Shown here one piece after another: positions 18,713-29,801 of a stretch of DNA of 64,000 nucleotides. The stretch lies in the NCBI RefSeq assembly GCF_003054445.1, contig NC_042507.1:930001-994000 (forward strand), in the 5' to 3' direction. Both the position numbers and the translations under genes were made by a program. The stretch comes from Pichia kudriavzevii (Eukaryota; Ascomycota; Pichiomycetes; Pichiales; Pichiaceae). The notes under the pieces were generated by a model, which was not told the DNA's origin, ran no database searches, and saw nothing but the letters and a program-made list of their open reading frames with translations. Positions within the stretch are counted from its first letter, which is position 1, and each line of letters starts with the position of its first letter.

Positions 18713-19190
18713 ACAAGCTGTCTTTTAAATTCTAATCTTTTTCCTTCTTAAGTTCACGCCGTTCGTTTTTTCCCTCTTGATAAAATGTCTTACTAAATAC
18801 CAATTCTAATTTATTTTTATACTTCTACATAGAGTCGTAAAAGTGATTTCACTTATCTAATATATTCTCTGTGGTACATATTTTAAAGATGTAGTTTGGT
18901 GTATAGCGCTATTTTTGGTAATCAATAAATCACAAGAAGCACAGTAGACCGGACACTCACGTGACGCGCTGCAATTCTAATACGCCGCCTTGGAATTTTT
19001 TACCTTCTCCAATTCTACGTTCCACTAAATTTGCGCGAAATCGACGAATATTGTTTTTTCCTCGGAATTCTTGGCCGCCTCCACATGGATACGGACATGT
19101 TGTTCTCAAAATACGCCGTCGAAGAATGAAGGCGTAAGTTCTTAGAATTAACTGTTTCACAATTACGAGGCATACAAGCTACAACCCAAA
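18713..19190. promoter_or_regulatory. CHC1 promoter region
   Basis: 478 bases holding the PIR terminator and the CHC1 promoter. A TCACGTGA box at 18957-18964 matches the Cbf1-type E-box and lies about 230 bp before the CHC1 ATG. The following 200 bases are relatively GC-rich (repeated TACGCCG). Nothing else was recognised. Confidence 0.4.
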
Positions 19191-22100
19191 ATGTCTGACG
19201 CCCCACCGATCGAACTCGTTGATGTCTGTCAGTTGGCATCCTTGGGTATCAATCCTCAGTCCTTCAATTTCTTGAGTACTACACTGGAATCCGATCATTA
19301 TGTATGCTGTCGTGAGACAAGTGATGCAGGCAATGCTGCCGTGATTGTTGATTTGAAGAACAACAACCAGGTTACCAAAAAGTCAATGTCTGCTGATTCA
19401 GTTATTATGCACCCAAATTCCATGGTCATTTCATTACGTGCAAATGATAAAACTATTCAAATCTTCAATATGGAAACAAAACAGAGATTAAAATCAAATG
19501 AAATGAATGAAAGAATCGTTTTCTGGAAATGGTTGAGTGATCAAGTATTAGGTCTGGTCACCTTGAATTCTATTTATACATGGAATGTATTTGACGGCAC
19601 CGATGCAGGACCAATATTGTTGACATCAAGACATGTGTCACTAAATGATTGCCAAATCACTCAGTTTGCTGCTAATAAATCACTGAATTGGTTTGCAATC
19701 GGTGGTATAGCTCAGGAAAATGGTAGAATCGTTGGTCATATACAACTCTTTTCTAAGGACAGGAACATTTCCCAACCGATTGAGGGTCACGTTGCTAACT
19801 TCACCCAGCTAAAATTACAAGGCTCTTCCATTGAGACTCAATTATTTGCATTTGCTACTAGAAATGAAAATGGTGGTACGTTGCATATTAACGAAATTGA
19901 TCACCAGGAAGGGGCACCTGTCATTACCAAGAAAAACGTTGATATTTTTTTTCCAAGCGAAGTTCCAAATGATTTCCCTGTTGCTATTCAACTATCTTCT
20001 AAATACGGAATTGCTTATATTTTGACTAAATTTGGTTTCATTCACTTGTACGATGTTGAAACCGGGAAGAAAATTTTTTTGAATAGGATTTCATCAGATC
20101 CTGTTTTTACTGGTGCTCCATTTGATAATAATGGTGGAATTATCACAATCAACAGATCCGGTTCAGTTTTAGCTGTTGAAATCTCCACTGATAGGATTAT
20201 TCCTTACATTCTAAATAATTTGGGTGATGTTGAATTAGCTTTGAGCTTGGCATCGAGAGGTAACTTACCAGGTGCTGAAAATTTATTCTCTCATCAGTTC
20301 AATCAATCAATTGCAACTGGTGACTATACATCTGCTGTTAGAATCGCAGCCTCTTCTTCTCAATTGAGAACACCTGACACTATAGCCAAATTGAAAAGCT
20401 TGCCAACTCAACAGGGTCAACCTGCTCCATTTTTACAATATTTGGTTTTCTTATTAGACAGGGGCACTTTGAATAAGTTTGAAACCTTGGAATTGGTCAA
20501 ACCCTTAGTTCAACAGAATAGAATTGAAACGTTAGAGAAGTATTTAAAGGAAAATAAACTGGAATGCTCTGAAGAATTGGGTGATCTAATCAAGCCGGCA
20601 AATATTACTTTGGCGTTGGCTGTTTACTACAAATCCAATGTTCCAAACAAAGTTGTTCAATGTTTGGCGGAGCTAGGCCAATTTGATAAGATATTGCCAT
20701 TTTGTGAAAAGGTGTCATACACCCCTAATTTCACAGTTTTGATCCAAAACATCTTAAGGGTTAATCCAGATAAAGCAGCAGAATTTGCTGTTTCCCTACT
20801 ACAATCTCAACCAGATTTGAATGTCCAACAGATTGCGGATATTTTCTTTTCCCAAAACTACATCCAACAGGCTACTGCTTTCTTATTAGACGCTCTAAAG
20901 GAAGATAAACCTGCTGATGGCCAATTACAAACAAAGTTACTAGAGGTTAATTTGCTACACGCACCACAAGTCGCTGATGCTATTCTAGGTAATTCTATGT
21001 TTACGCACTATGATAGGCCAACAATTGCAGCTCTATGTGAAAAGGCTGGCTTATACCAAAGGGCTTTAGAGCTATATGATAATATCAAGGACATCAAACG
21101 GGTCATTGTCCATGCCAACGAGTTGCCTGCCGATTGGTTAGTTTCTTATTTTGGTAATTTAAAAGTTGATCAGTCTGTTTCTTGTTTAAGAGAAATGCTG
21201 TCCAATAATTTAGCTCAAAATTTACAAGTGGCCATTCAAATTGCCACTAGATATTCTGAATTGATTGGGCCTGTGACTTTAATTAAGGTTTTTGAAGATT
21301 ACAAATCAACTGAAGGTTTGTATTATTATTTATCGTCTATTGTTAATGTCACCCAAGAACCAGAGGTTGTGCTGAAATATATCCAATGTGCTGCAAAGTT
21401 GGGCCAAATTAAAGAAATCGAAAGAGTCGTTAGAGATAACAATGTCTACGACGGTGAAAAAGTTAAGAATTTCTTGAAAGAGGCTCAATTACAGGATCAG
21501 TTACCTTTAATTGTTGTTTGTGATAGATACGATTTTGTGCATGACTTGATTCTTTACCTTTACAAGAATAAGTTTTTCAAATTCATTGAAGTGTATGTTC
21601 AGCAGGTCAACCCTTCAAAAACTCCTCAAGTTGTTGCCGCTTTGTTAGACGTGGATTGTGATGAAAACATCATTAAATCATTATTGAAGTCAGTTCTTGG
21701 CCAAGTTCCAATTGCAGAGTTATGCGAAGAAGTTGAAAAAAGAAATAGATTAAAGATTTTGTTACCATTTTTGGAAGACACCTTAGCTTCAGGGTCTCAA
21801 GATAAAGCAGTATACGACACTTTGGCGAAGATTTATATTGATTCTAACAATAATCCTGAAAAGTTCCTGAAGGAAAATGATCAATATGATACTTTGGTGG
21901 TCGGTAAATATTGTGAAAAGAGAGATCCTTTCCTTGCCTACATTGCGTACGACAAAGGTTTGAATGATGATGAGTTAATAAACATTACCAATGAAAATTC
22001 TATGTTTAAATACCAAGCTAGATACTTATTGAAGAGATCCGACCTATCACTTTGGGGCAAAGTTTTGACTCCAGATAACATTTATAAGAAACAGCTAGTC

Positions 22101-24179
22101 GATCAAGTTGTTGGTACCGCAATACCGGAATTAGAAGATCCTCAGCCAATTTCTATTGCAGTGAAGGCATTCATGGATAACCAATTGCAAAGTGAATTGA
22201 TTGATTTATTAGAGAAAATTGTGCTCGAGCCTTCACCATTCAATGATAATCCATCCTTGCAGGCATTATTGATTTTGACTGCTGTCAAAGTTGACCCATC
22301 ACGCATTTCTAACTATATTGAAAAGATGGATGCTTATAATCCAGATGAAGTTGCACCAATTTGTATCGAGAATCAACTATACGAGGAAGCTTTCCAAATT
22401 TATGATAAATTTGAAAACCATACTGCTGCAATGAAAGTTTTAGTAGAGGACATTATGTCTCTAGATAGAGGTGAAGAATATGCTGAAAAGCTAGAAAAAC
22501 CGGAAATCTGGTCACAACTTGCCGAGGCCCAATTGAATGGTTTGAGAATCCCTGAATCCATTGACTCCTATTTGAAGGCAGAAGATCCATCTAATTATGC
22601 TAATGTTATTGAAGTAGCAGAGCACGCAGGCAAAGAAGAGGAGTTAATTCCATTTTTATTAATGGCTAGAAAAACATTGAGAGAACCTTTAATTGATGGT
22701 GCTATTATTAATGCATACGCAACATTGAATAGATTATCAGACATTGAAAAGTTCTTGAAATTATCTAACGTCGCAGATCTGGATTCAATTGGTGACAAGT
22801 TGTATCAAAATGGTAATTATGAGGCAGCAAAACTAGTTTTTGAAAGCGTGTCTAACTACTCCAAACTTGCGTCTACTTTGGTTTATCTAAAGGATTACAC
22901 CGCTGCTGTTGATTGTGCAAGAAAGGCATCTAATGTTTCAGTTTGGAAACAGGTTAATCAAGCTTGTATTGAAAATAAAGAATTCAAGCTAGCTCAAATG
23001 TGTGGCCTGCATTTAATTGTACATGCAGAAGAACTAGAGCCACTAGTTATCCAATACGAATACAATGGTTACTTTAATGAGTTGATTTCATTATTTGAAA
23101 ATGGTTTATCTTTGGAAAGAGCTCATATGGGTATGTTCACCGAATTGGCAAATCTGTACACTAAATACCAGCCAGACAAGACAATGGAACATCTGAAATT
23201 ATTCTGGTCAAGAATTAACATTCCTAAGGTTATCAGAGCTTGTGAAGAGGCACATCTTTGGCCTGAATTAATTTTCCTTTACTGTCATTACGATGAATGG
23301 GACAATGCGGCATTGACAATGATTGAAAGATCAGAATCCGCATTTGATCACTCTTCATTCAAGGAAATAATTGTGAAGGTCTCCAACTTAGAAATTTATT
23401 ACAGGGCAATTAACTTTTACACGAATATGCACCCAACATTATTAATTGATCTCTTGGCTGTATTAACTCCCAGATTGGACTTACCAAGAGTCGTTAAAAT
23501 TTTCCAAAAATCTGATAACTTACCTCTCATCAAGCCATTTTTGATCTCGGTATTGGAAAAGAACAATTCCGTTGTCAATTCCGCTTATCATGACTTATTG
23601 ATTGAGGAAGAAGATTACAAATCATTACGTTTGGCTATTGAATCATACGACAAATTTGACCATATCGGTTTAGCTGAAAGGTTGGAGAAACATGAACTAA
23701 TTTTCTTCAGACAGCTTGCTGCCATTATATATAGAAAGAACAAGAAGTACCACAAGGCTATTTCCCTACTAAAATCTGATGGTTTATGGTCCGATGCTAT
23801 TGAAACAGCAGCAATGTCAAAGTCCACTAAGATTATTACTGAATTACTAACTTATTTTGTTGAAACAGGTAACCGTGAATGTATGGTTGCAACCTTGTAC
23901 AGATGTTACTCTTATATTGATTATGACGTCGTTCTTGAACTTTCCTGGCTAAATAACTTAGAAGATTTGACTAAACCATATCAAATTTCTGTTGCAAGAG
24001 AAAACCAAAAGAAGATCAATGAAGTTTACTCCGATTTGAAGCTGAGACAGGAAAAGGAGAAGACAGAAGAAGAACCTAGTGGTTTGGGACAACCTTTGAT
24101 GATCACTAGCGGTCCAAGCGGCTCAGCACCTTTAAATGTTAACTCTACAGGCATGGGTTTTGGTAATGGAGGATTTTAG
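19191..24179 (+). CDS. CHC1: Clathrin heavy chain
   Basis: Heavy chain of the clathrin triskelion, coating vesicles at the trans-Golgi, endosomes and plasma membrane. It has 1,662 residues against 1,653 in S. cerevisiae. The N-terminal beta-propeller domain occupies about 1-330 (starting IELVDVCQLASLGINPQSFNF), followed by the linker and the alpha-solenoid of seven clathrin heavy-chain repeats up to about 1570. The trimerisation segment and the short disordered tail end in GMGFGNGGF. The ATG at 19191 is in an A-rich context (cccaaaATG). No introns or breaks are seen. Confidence 0.97.
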   Translation: MSDAPPIELVDVCQLASLGINPQSFNFLSTTLESDHYVCCRETSDAGNAAVIVDLKNNNQVTKKSMSADSVIMHPNSMVISLRANDKTIQIFNMETKQRLKSNEMNERIVFWKWLSDQVLGLVTLNSIYTWNVFDGTDAGPILLTSRHVSLNDCQITQFAANKSLNWFAIGGIAQENGRIVGHIQLFSKDRNISQPIEGHVANFTQLKLQGSSIETQLFAFATRNENGGTLHINEIDHQEGAPVITKKNVDIFFPSEVPNDFPVAIQLSSKYGIAYILTKFGFIHLYDVETGKKIFLNRISSDPVFTGAPFDNNGGIITINRSGSVLAVEISTDRIIPYILNNLGDVELALSLASRGNLPGAENLFSHQFNQSIATGDYTSAVRIAASSSQLRTPDTIAKLKSLPTQQGQPAPFLQYLVFLLDRGTLNKFETLELVKPLVQQNRIETLEKYLKENKLECSEELGDLIKPANITLALAVYYKSNVPNKVVQCLAELGQFDKILPFCEKVSYTPNFTVLIQNILRVNPDKAAEFAVSLLQSQPDLNVQQIADIFFSQNYIQQATAFLLDALKEDKPADGQLQTKLLEVNLLHAPQVADAILGNSMFTHYDRPTIAALCEKAGLYQRALELYDNIKDIKRVIVHANELPADWLVSYFGNLKVDQSVSCLREMLSNNLAQNLQVAIQIATRYSELIGPVTLIKVFEDYKSTEGLYYYLSSIVNVTQEPEVVLKYIQCAAKLGQIKEIERVVRDNNVYDGEKVKNFLKEAQLQDQLPLIVVCDRYDFVHDLILYLYKNKFFKFIEVYVQQVNPSKTPQVVAALLDVDCDENIIKSLLKSVLGQVPIAELCEEVEKRNRLKILLPFLEDTLASGSQDKAVYDTLAKIYIDSNNNPEKFLKENDQYDTLVVGKYCEKRDPFLAYIAYDKGLNDDELINITNENSMFKYQARYLLKRSDLSLWGKVLTPDNIYKKQLVDQVVGTAIPELEDPQPISIAVKAFMDNQLQSELIDLLEKIVLEPSPFNDNPSLQALLILTAVKVDPSRISNYIEKMDAYNPDEVAPICIENQLYEEAFQIYDKFENHTAAMKVLVEDIMSLDRGEEYAEKLEKPEIWSQLAEAQLNGLRIPESIDSYLKAEDPSNYANVIEVAEHAGKEEELIPFLLMARKTLREPLIDGAIINAYATLNRLSDIEKFLKLSNVADLDSIGDKLYQNGNYEAAKLVFESVSNYSKLASTLVYLKDYTAAVDCARKASNVSVWKQVNQACIENKEFKLAQMCGLHLIVHAEELEPLVIQYEYNGYFNELISLFENGLSLERAHMGMFTELANLYTKYQPDKTMEHLKLFWSRINIPKVIRACEEAHLWPELIFLYCHYDEWDNAALTMIERSESAFDHSSFKEIIVKVSNLEIYYRAINFYTNMHPTLLIDLLAVLTPRLDLPRVVKIFQKSDNLPLIKPFLISVLEKNNSVVNSAYHDLLIEEEDYKSLRLAIESYDKFDHIGLAERLEKHELIFFRQLAAIIYRKNKKYHKAISLLKSDGLWSDAIETAAMSKSTKIITELLTYFVETGNRECMVATLYRCYSYIDYDVVLELSWLNNLEDLTKPYQISVARENQKKINEVYSDLKLRQEKEKTEEEPSGLGQPLMITSGPSGSAPLNVNSTGMGFGNGGF

Positions 24180-24442
24180 TTAAGCAAATCTTTCACACTA
24201 CTTTAGTCATTTAAAACTTATTCCTATTAACCGAATATACTCCCTAAAAAATGATAGAAAAGAAAAAAGAACAAGAAACCAGCATCTTTTTTTAGATTGG
24301 TCTTCTGATGTTACTAAAGCTTTTCTCTTTCAACATAGTAGTCTATGTTTAGAATTTTATATTTCACTTTTTTGTTTAGTTTTTGAATTTTAAGATATTT
24401 TTGATACTTTAAAAATTGACTATTTAAACGTTTTTGAGCTTC

Positions 24443-25732
24443 TCATAATTTGAAGTCACCCGAATTATCTTTTATGTAGTATCCATTTTCCGTTACTATG
24501 CAATCGATATTCTCATGAGGTGTGACGTCAAACGAAGGATTCCACACATTGATATCTAAAGGTGCCATTCTTACACGCTCAAGAAGAACATCACCAGTGG
24601 TAGCGTCTATTGAGAATTCATTGCCCGACATTTTAGCACCCAAGACCATTGTTAGTTCATCCTTCGGACGTTCCTCAATTCTAATGCTATCTCCAGATTC
24701 AGTTTCATAATCAATAGTGGTTGTTGGGGCTGCCCCAACAAATTTAACTTCACTATAAAACTTAGAAATGAGAGATAGTTGGAATGTTCCAATCTTATTT
24801 GCCAAGTCACCATTTTTGACAATCCTATCAGAGCCAACAAAGATGAATCTAACAGGTGCTTTGGATTGCAAATTTTCTCTAATATATTGATTAGCGTGAT
24901 ATTCTGGCCTATTCAAATTGTCAATAAGAAAAGATGGCATATTATCAGTAACTAGAGTATGTGGAATTTTCTCATACTTTAACTCATAAGATGTTAACCT
25001 CGAGCCTTGATTGTAAGGCCTAGTTTCACAAGGGTAAGTATGCTCGAAGTAGAAATCATAATTCGATACTTCCTTTCTAAGATACTTATGCAAATGACGA
25101 ATTATACCTAATGCCGTACCATGTCCAGAAGTTGCTAATGTGCCAGTGTTACAGATAGTCATCACTGAAAAAGGGCCCTTGAAATTTTCCTCTGTTAATA
25201 CATCAATAACATATTGTAAACCGTTTTGACCAATTTCAATATTAGATTGATAGTCCTGTTTATATAAATTTTCAGAAAACTGCAAAATACTTCTGTACAA
25301 CTCCTCTAAATTGGAATCACCATTCGGAAAGTCGTCTATTATTTCTTTTACTTGGTTGCAGCCGTTTGCCAAATTGACTGCGGTAGGGCGTGATAGAATT
25401 AACTCATCAATTCTTTCGGATAGTCGACTTTTGAAATTATCAACGCTCTCCAAATCGTACCCAAAAGAAGATGCCACATCATCTCTGCTGTTTCCATGAA
25501 GAACCCTATCTAGTTCAACAACGATGGAAAAACATCCAACAAGCATAATTGCAGGTGCTCCACGTGTATACATCCCCTTGATTGCCTCATAACCGGAAAA
25601 ATTAGTCAATTTTTCAATAGGAGCAATTGAGTCGATATCAAGATATGTTGACTGATACGGCAACTGCAATTGGTTCAGAATAGAAAGAGAAGCTTTTGGA
25701 GAAGATCTGAATCTAATGGCCTCTAGAGACAT
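24443..25732 (-). CDS. MRI1: Methylthioribose-1-phosphate isomerase
   Basis: Methionine-salvage enzyme converting 5-methylthioribose-1-phosphate to the ribulose form in the cytosol; related to eIF2B regulatory subunits. The 429 residues (411 in yeast Mri1) contain RGAPAI (57-62), TICNTGTLAT with the catalytic Cys at 194, GHGTALG, and FVGSDRIVKNGDLANKIGT with the catalytic Asp at 302. The C-terminal half completes the Rossmann-like domain. The ATG at 25732 is the first in frame. It is convergent with CHC1 (263 bp apart) and divergent from the NNF2-like gene. Confidence 0.95.
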   Translation of the reverse strand: MSLEAIRFRSSPKASLSILNQLQLPYQSTYLDIDSIAPIEKLTNFSGYEAIKGMYTRGAPAIMLVGCFSIVVELDRVLHGNSRDDVASSFGYDLESVDNFKSRLSERIDELILSRPTAVNLANGCNQVKEIIDDFPNGDSNLEELYRSILQFSENLYKQDYQSNIEIGQNGLQYVIDVLTEENFKGPFSVMTICNTGTLATSGHGTALGIIRHLHKYLRKEVSNYDFYFEHTYPCETRPYNQGSRLTSYELKYEKIPHTLVTDNMPSFLIDNLNRPEYHANQYIRENLQSKAPVRFIFVGSDRIVKNGDLANKIGTFQLSLISKFYSEVKFVGAAPTTTIDYETESGDSIRIEERPKDELTMVLGAKMSGNEFSIDATTGDVLLERVRMAPLDINVWNPSFDVTPHENIDCIVTENGYYIKDNSGDFKL

Positions 25733-26001
25733 ATTATGGTAGTTAACTCCTAATTACCTTCTGAAGGAAATTCAATAATACAGGCGAATTACATGTTAAA
25801 TTTTAAGTTCTCAGTTTTTTCTTTGTTTTCCAAATTTCCTTTTAAAGTTCTCGAGGTATTTTCAATGTAATGTTTTTTTTTTCTTTTAGTATCACATAGA
25901 GTCATTTTTGTTGCACTGATATAGAAAAGGTAATACCATTGCCCACTATTAACAACTCGGAGCAACTAAATATATTTCACATTTTCAACTTTTGCTTGGA
26001 T

Positions 26002-28626
26002 ATGTCTGCTCCACCGGAAAAGGGGAATACCGCTCCTCACAAACGAAATTTTAGTTCTGGGAACAATAGCAATAGCGGAACAAACAATATTTTGACTGAT
26101 AACAATCAACATGACAAATCACACATCCATCCAAACGTTTCCTATGAATCATTAGCACGGAAAATGAGTAAGAAGACCAATAGATATATTATGTCGTCAC
26201 TTCCATCTTATCCATTGCTTGATACTTTTTCCTTGCTTTGCATTTTGGTGATTTTTCCACATTGGTTGAGCGCCATCATTATGATCCTCTATGTTTTCCT
26301 CGGCCATCCTGACTTCCTTGAAATTATACTAGCAATATTTCTTAAGCATAGACTAAATAGGAACTCACCAACCCATTTGGCACCAAGAGCTCAAAGGGCA
26401 AAAACTTTTTCGTTTTTACAACTAGTTATTTACCTAGTCTTTGACGCTTCCATCATGGCAATGATGTTCTTGTTTACGCCATATACTGTACCATATATTA
26501 TTTTATTAGCAAAATCATTTTTAGCAAGTAACTTAATATCTTTGAGGAACAGGTACATATTAGATGCTTTTATATCATGTTCACTGCTAATATTGTTGGA
26601 GTCAACATCGTTATACATTATTAGGCATTTTGAAATTTTCCGTGGTGACTCTCTTTTATCTCTGACTTCTGACTACTCTTCCGCTGAAATATTATATCCC
26701 CTTTATTATTCATCCCCAGCAAGTGTTACAAAAACTTTAATTTACTATTTATCATTCAACAGATTTGGTCAGAATTCCGCTTTTATGTTTCGAATGGAAT
26801 ATGCTGTACAGTTTTTACATTCCACATTTTCCTTGTATATAATTTTGCACAACTTGAATCCTATTTTCAGGAAAGTTCAATTGGTTGATAAACTTATATG
26901 TTTGATTCAGGATTACATCATATCTGCTCCAAATGATGATATTGATCTTAGTTATTCTACCAATGAGAAAAGCCATTTATTTCAGTCAAGTAGCATGTCC
27001 AAAGGTCAAAATGTTTTTATAATACCTAAGGAAATATCATGTGCTCCTTTACCAACATTAAGATCCCACATAATGACTGTAGATGAATCTGAAGATGAAA
27101 ATGCTAGAACTTTAGATGAAGTCATCAATAGCAAATTAAAGCAAGACATTGATGAAGGTATACAAAGTGATGCTGTTTATGGGGTCAATGTTGGTGATAA
27201 TATTGAGAATAGGGAGTCGAATACAGAAACAGGAATTCCGATGCACTTTCCTGAGGATCATCAGGTTCTGAATTTGAACGACGTATCATCACCTGGGTAC
27301 GTAGTTGCACAAAACTTTGAGAATTTTTGTCGCATGATTTGGTCTTCAACTTCGAATTTGCTTTACATCTCCAGAACTCCTTCTCTAAAGGTTAACGATT
27401 TTACAACGAACTCTACTAATAATGCAACAAATTCTGTTGGCATAAATAAAAAAACACTTTCTCATAAAAGAAGTTTTGGAAAACTTAAGAATAACACAAA
27501 TATTCCTCCTTCTTCAAATGTTGAAAAGCGAGTCAAAGTCAATCTTTTGAAATATCAACAACCATTGTGGACGTTTTTCAATGCGATGAGAGCCATGTTT
27601 TCAAGATATGACATTTATTCTGGTGATTACTACTCGCAAAATGCTATGGTTACTACGGGTAATGGAGCTGAGGATTACGCCAGAAGCATAAATTCCTCGT
27701 CTCAATGCTTCATTTGGTTCACTGGAGAAACAACACTGGTTTTTGAACTTCATAATATTAGCCTTGAACAATTACTTATCAAGGTTAATGGTATTATATG
27801 GGAACATGTTTCTTCATGTGCCTTTTTTGGTAGAGAGATGATCATCATAAATGGTTTGAGTCCCCTAAGTCAGTATGACATTGATTTCGTGAAAATCACA
27901 CTGAAAGGTGAACTTGTTCATCTCACTACAACTACAGTTTCGACGGTGTTTCAGAACAAGATTGTCACAGAATCGACTAGCTCATCACCCTTATCTACAT
28001 TGCAGAGATCGGTTGTGACTACTCAAGAAGCAATCGAGCGAGAAAAAGCTAGATTGAAAAAGCTAAAGTCTGATTGGAAGAAGAAAGCTGCTCAATTGAA
28101 AGCAGATATAGAAAACTTGAATAGTCGGAATAAGCCGTCGGATGAAAGTAGAAACTACAAAAAGCTTGACAGTCTGCGCCAGGCGATTACTAAGTCAGAT
28201 ACAGAAGCTGCTCTTTTATCCAAAGAGGGAGAGCGTGTTAGATTATTGCAAACAGAACTTGAAGAAAACTTTATGGAAGCGAAAAGGCACCACGAGGTTG
28301 TTCTGCGTTTGTACAACAAAGCTCAGAATGATGCTAAAGTTGAAGTATCTAAAATTGAGTCCAAAATTAGTGCTTCTCGTGCTGAGAAAAACCAACTATT
28401 GATAAAAAAAGAGAAGATTATTTCAAAGAAACTTCGCATTCATCATGACGTTGAACTTTTAAACAATGAACTTGAAAGCTTGAGGAAAACTGAAATTGCT
28501 CTTAGGGTGGAGCGAAGGAAAATCAGAAGTATCCAAAGAGAAGAGAAGTATAATTTGTTGGTAAAAGATATTGAAACAGTTTTGAATAGCTTGAAGATGA
28601 AAGCCTTGAATGATTTTGGTGTATAG
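26002..28626 (+). CDS. NNF2: NNF2/AcrB-type membrane protein with C-terminal coiled coil
   Basis: From the ATG at 26002 (MSAPPEKG) the protein has 874 residues; the frame extends upstream only to a TTG. The N-terminus is polar and disordered. A conserved block follows, SLPSYPLLDTFSLLCILVIFPHWLSAII, and about four hydrophobic segments between residues about 55 and 215. A long polar middle carries a tryptophan-rich segment around ENFCRMIW and QPLWTFFNAM. The last 230 residues form a charged coiled coil (KARLKKLKSDWKKKAAQLKADIENL and onward). The layout matches fungal AcrB-like/Nnf2 proteins; yeast Nnf2 has 936 residues. Its biochemical role is unclear (Nnf2 was linked to RNA polymerase subunit Rpb8, AcrB to ubiquitin signalling). 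Confidence 0.7.
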   Translation: MSAPPEKGNTAPHKRNFSSGNNSNSGTNNILTDNNQHDKSHIHPNVSYESLARKMSKKTNRYIMSSLPSYPLLDTFSLLCILVIFPHWLSAIIMILYVFLGHPDFLEIILAIFLKHRLNRNSPTHLAPRAQRAKTFSFLQLVIYLVFDASIMAMMFLFTPYTVPYIILLAKSFLASNLISLRNRYILDAFISCSLLILLESTSLYIIRHFEIFRGDSLLSLTSDYSSAEILYPLYYSSPASVTKTLIYYLSFNRFGQNSAFMFRMEYAVQFLHSTFSLYIILHNLNPIFRKVQLVDKLICLIQDYIISAPNDDIDLSYSTNEKSHLFQSSSMSKGQNVFIIPKEISCAPLPTLRSHIMTVDESEDENARTLDEVINSKLKQDIDEGIQSDAVYGVNVGDNIENRESNTETGIPMHFPEDHQVLNLNDVSSPGYVVAQNFENFCRMIWSSTSNLLYISRTPSLKVNDFTTNSTNNATNSVGINKKTLSHKRSFGKLKNNTNIPPSSNVEKRVKVNLLKYQQPLWTFFNAMRAMFSRYDIYSGDYYSQNAMVTTGNGAEDYARSINSSSQCFIWFTGETTLVFELHNISLEQLLIKVNGIIWEHVSSCAFFGREMIIINGLSPLSQYDIDFVKITLKGELVHLTTTTVSTVFQNKIVTESTSSSPLSTLQRSVVTTQEAIEREKARLKKLKSDWKKKAAQLKADIENLNSRNKPSDESRNYKKLDSLRQAITKSDTEAALLSKEGERVRLLQTELEENFMEAKRHHEVVLRLYNKAQNDAKVEVSKIESKISASRAEKNQLLIKKEKIISKKLRIHHDVELLNNELESLRKTEIALRVERRKIRSIQREEKYNLLVKDIETVLNSLKMKALNDFGV

Positions 28627-28724
28627 TATTTTTATTTCTTATAAATAGCTTAAAGTCTATATGGGAATACATTATTGCAGAAGACGTAGTCATATGTACA
28701 GGATGGTCAGAAATATAGCATAAT

Positions 28725-29586
28725 TCAATCTTTTTTTGTATTAGGGTCAACTAGCGGATTTCCGACGAAATGAAAGTTTCTGTTAAAATACAATAATCCA
28801 CCCGTTTTATGGTCCTCGTGCACATTGATTAAAATATCTTTGACCTTACACGTCCATATTTCATGGTTGTAGATCTGAAACACTTTATACTTCTCACAAA
28901 TAAGGATACGTTCCGAGTTTTTCGTTAAAACTGGTAAATGTAGTTTTGGGTCCAGATGGAAAGAGTCGGGTCGGTCATTTTGTATAACGTCCTCAAATAA
29001 TTCCCATTCTTGCTTATCAATTCTTTCAAACGGTGTGGTATGTTTTCGCTCAGCATTGGTGTTATCCGAATTCATCTGCATGTTGATAAATCTAGAACCT
29101 AAACTAAAATTTCTTGCTAATTTTACACTATCAGAAGACGGACTTAGAATATGCAAGGCCAGATATTTATTCTGATGTATAGAGCTAGATGTTGCAGACG
29201 GGACTTGTATATTAAATTGAAGAACAGGTTCAGGATAAACCGTTAAAGAACTGACCGATGATAGGGTAGTTCCATGCATTTTGGTGACATCAAGGTCCCC
29301 AGAAAATGATGCTGTCAGAATCATGGCTAGAACAAATTAAAGCAGAGTTTATTTTTTAATAATAAAGATGTTAGTATTATGTATAAATCAAAAATCACTG
29401 AGCTTATTTCAACAAATTTTGTATTGCCAACTTACCTTGGGATCCAACAGTGGACATGGCATTCTTAAATTCTTCAACTGGTGGCAAGTATGATTCTGTG
29501 AAGAACCCACGTTTGAATGTTTTCACAGAATTGAACACCCGAAAGACCCTTTCATGGGGCATTTGCATCATCTTAATTAGCAGCAT
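28725..29586 (-). CDS. Flavin-reductase-like protein, two exons
   Basis: Coding exons are 29436-29586 and 28725-29326 on the minus strand, giving 250 residues. Exon 1 encodes MLLIKMMQMPHER and a basic, mitochondrial-type N-terminus (RVFRVFNSVKTFKRGFF); splicing joins ...VGSQ to AMILTAS in frame. The joined protein matches the FMN-binding flavin-reductase-like (split-barrel) domain: MHGTTLSSVSSLTVYPEPVLQFNI, then SIHQNKYLALHILS, LARNFS and the terminal LLYFNRNFHFVG. A substrate cannot be told. Mitochondrial location is inferred from the N-terminus. Later in-frame Met codons (residues 6, 7 and 9) are alternative starts. It diverges from RRG8 across 215 bp. Confidence 0.75.
29327..29435 (-). other. 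Spliceosomal intron, 109 nt
   Basis: On the minus strand the donor is G|GTAAGT (29435-29430), the branch point a perfect TACTAAC (29376-29370), and the acceptor TTCTAG ending at 29327. The distance from branch to acceptor is about 43 nt. Removing it joins the two frames of the flavin-reductase-like gene. Confidence 0.85.
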
Positions 29587-29801
29587 GGTGTGTACCGCTC
29601 AAACTGCTCCTTTGTAATGGCTACTTCCTATAGGATGACATCTAGGAGAAGGTGGTGGATCTCCAGATGTCTTTCAATGCGGGGCTCGCTACCTTTGGAC
29701 ATATTTTTTTTTCTAAAGAACATAGTTTTTAAACGTTTGTACTAGATGAAACAAGGTAAAGATAGAGTAACTCTTCAGCAAGCTAGGTGATTTCGTATAA
29801 C

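Noticed and set aside
25939-26001. N-terminal extension of the NNF2-like protein
   Set aside because: It begins with TTG; the first ATG is at 26002.
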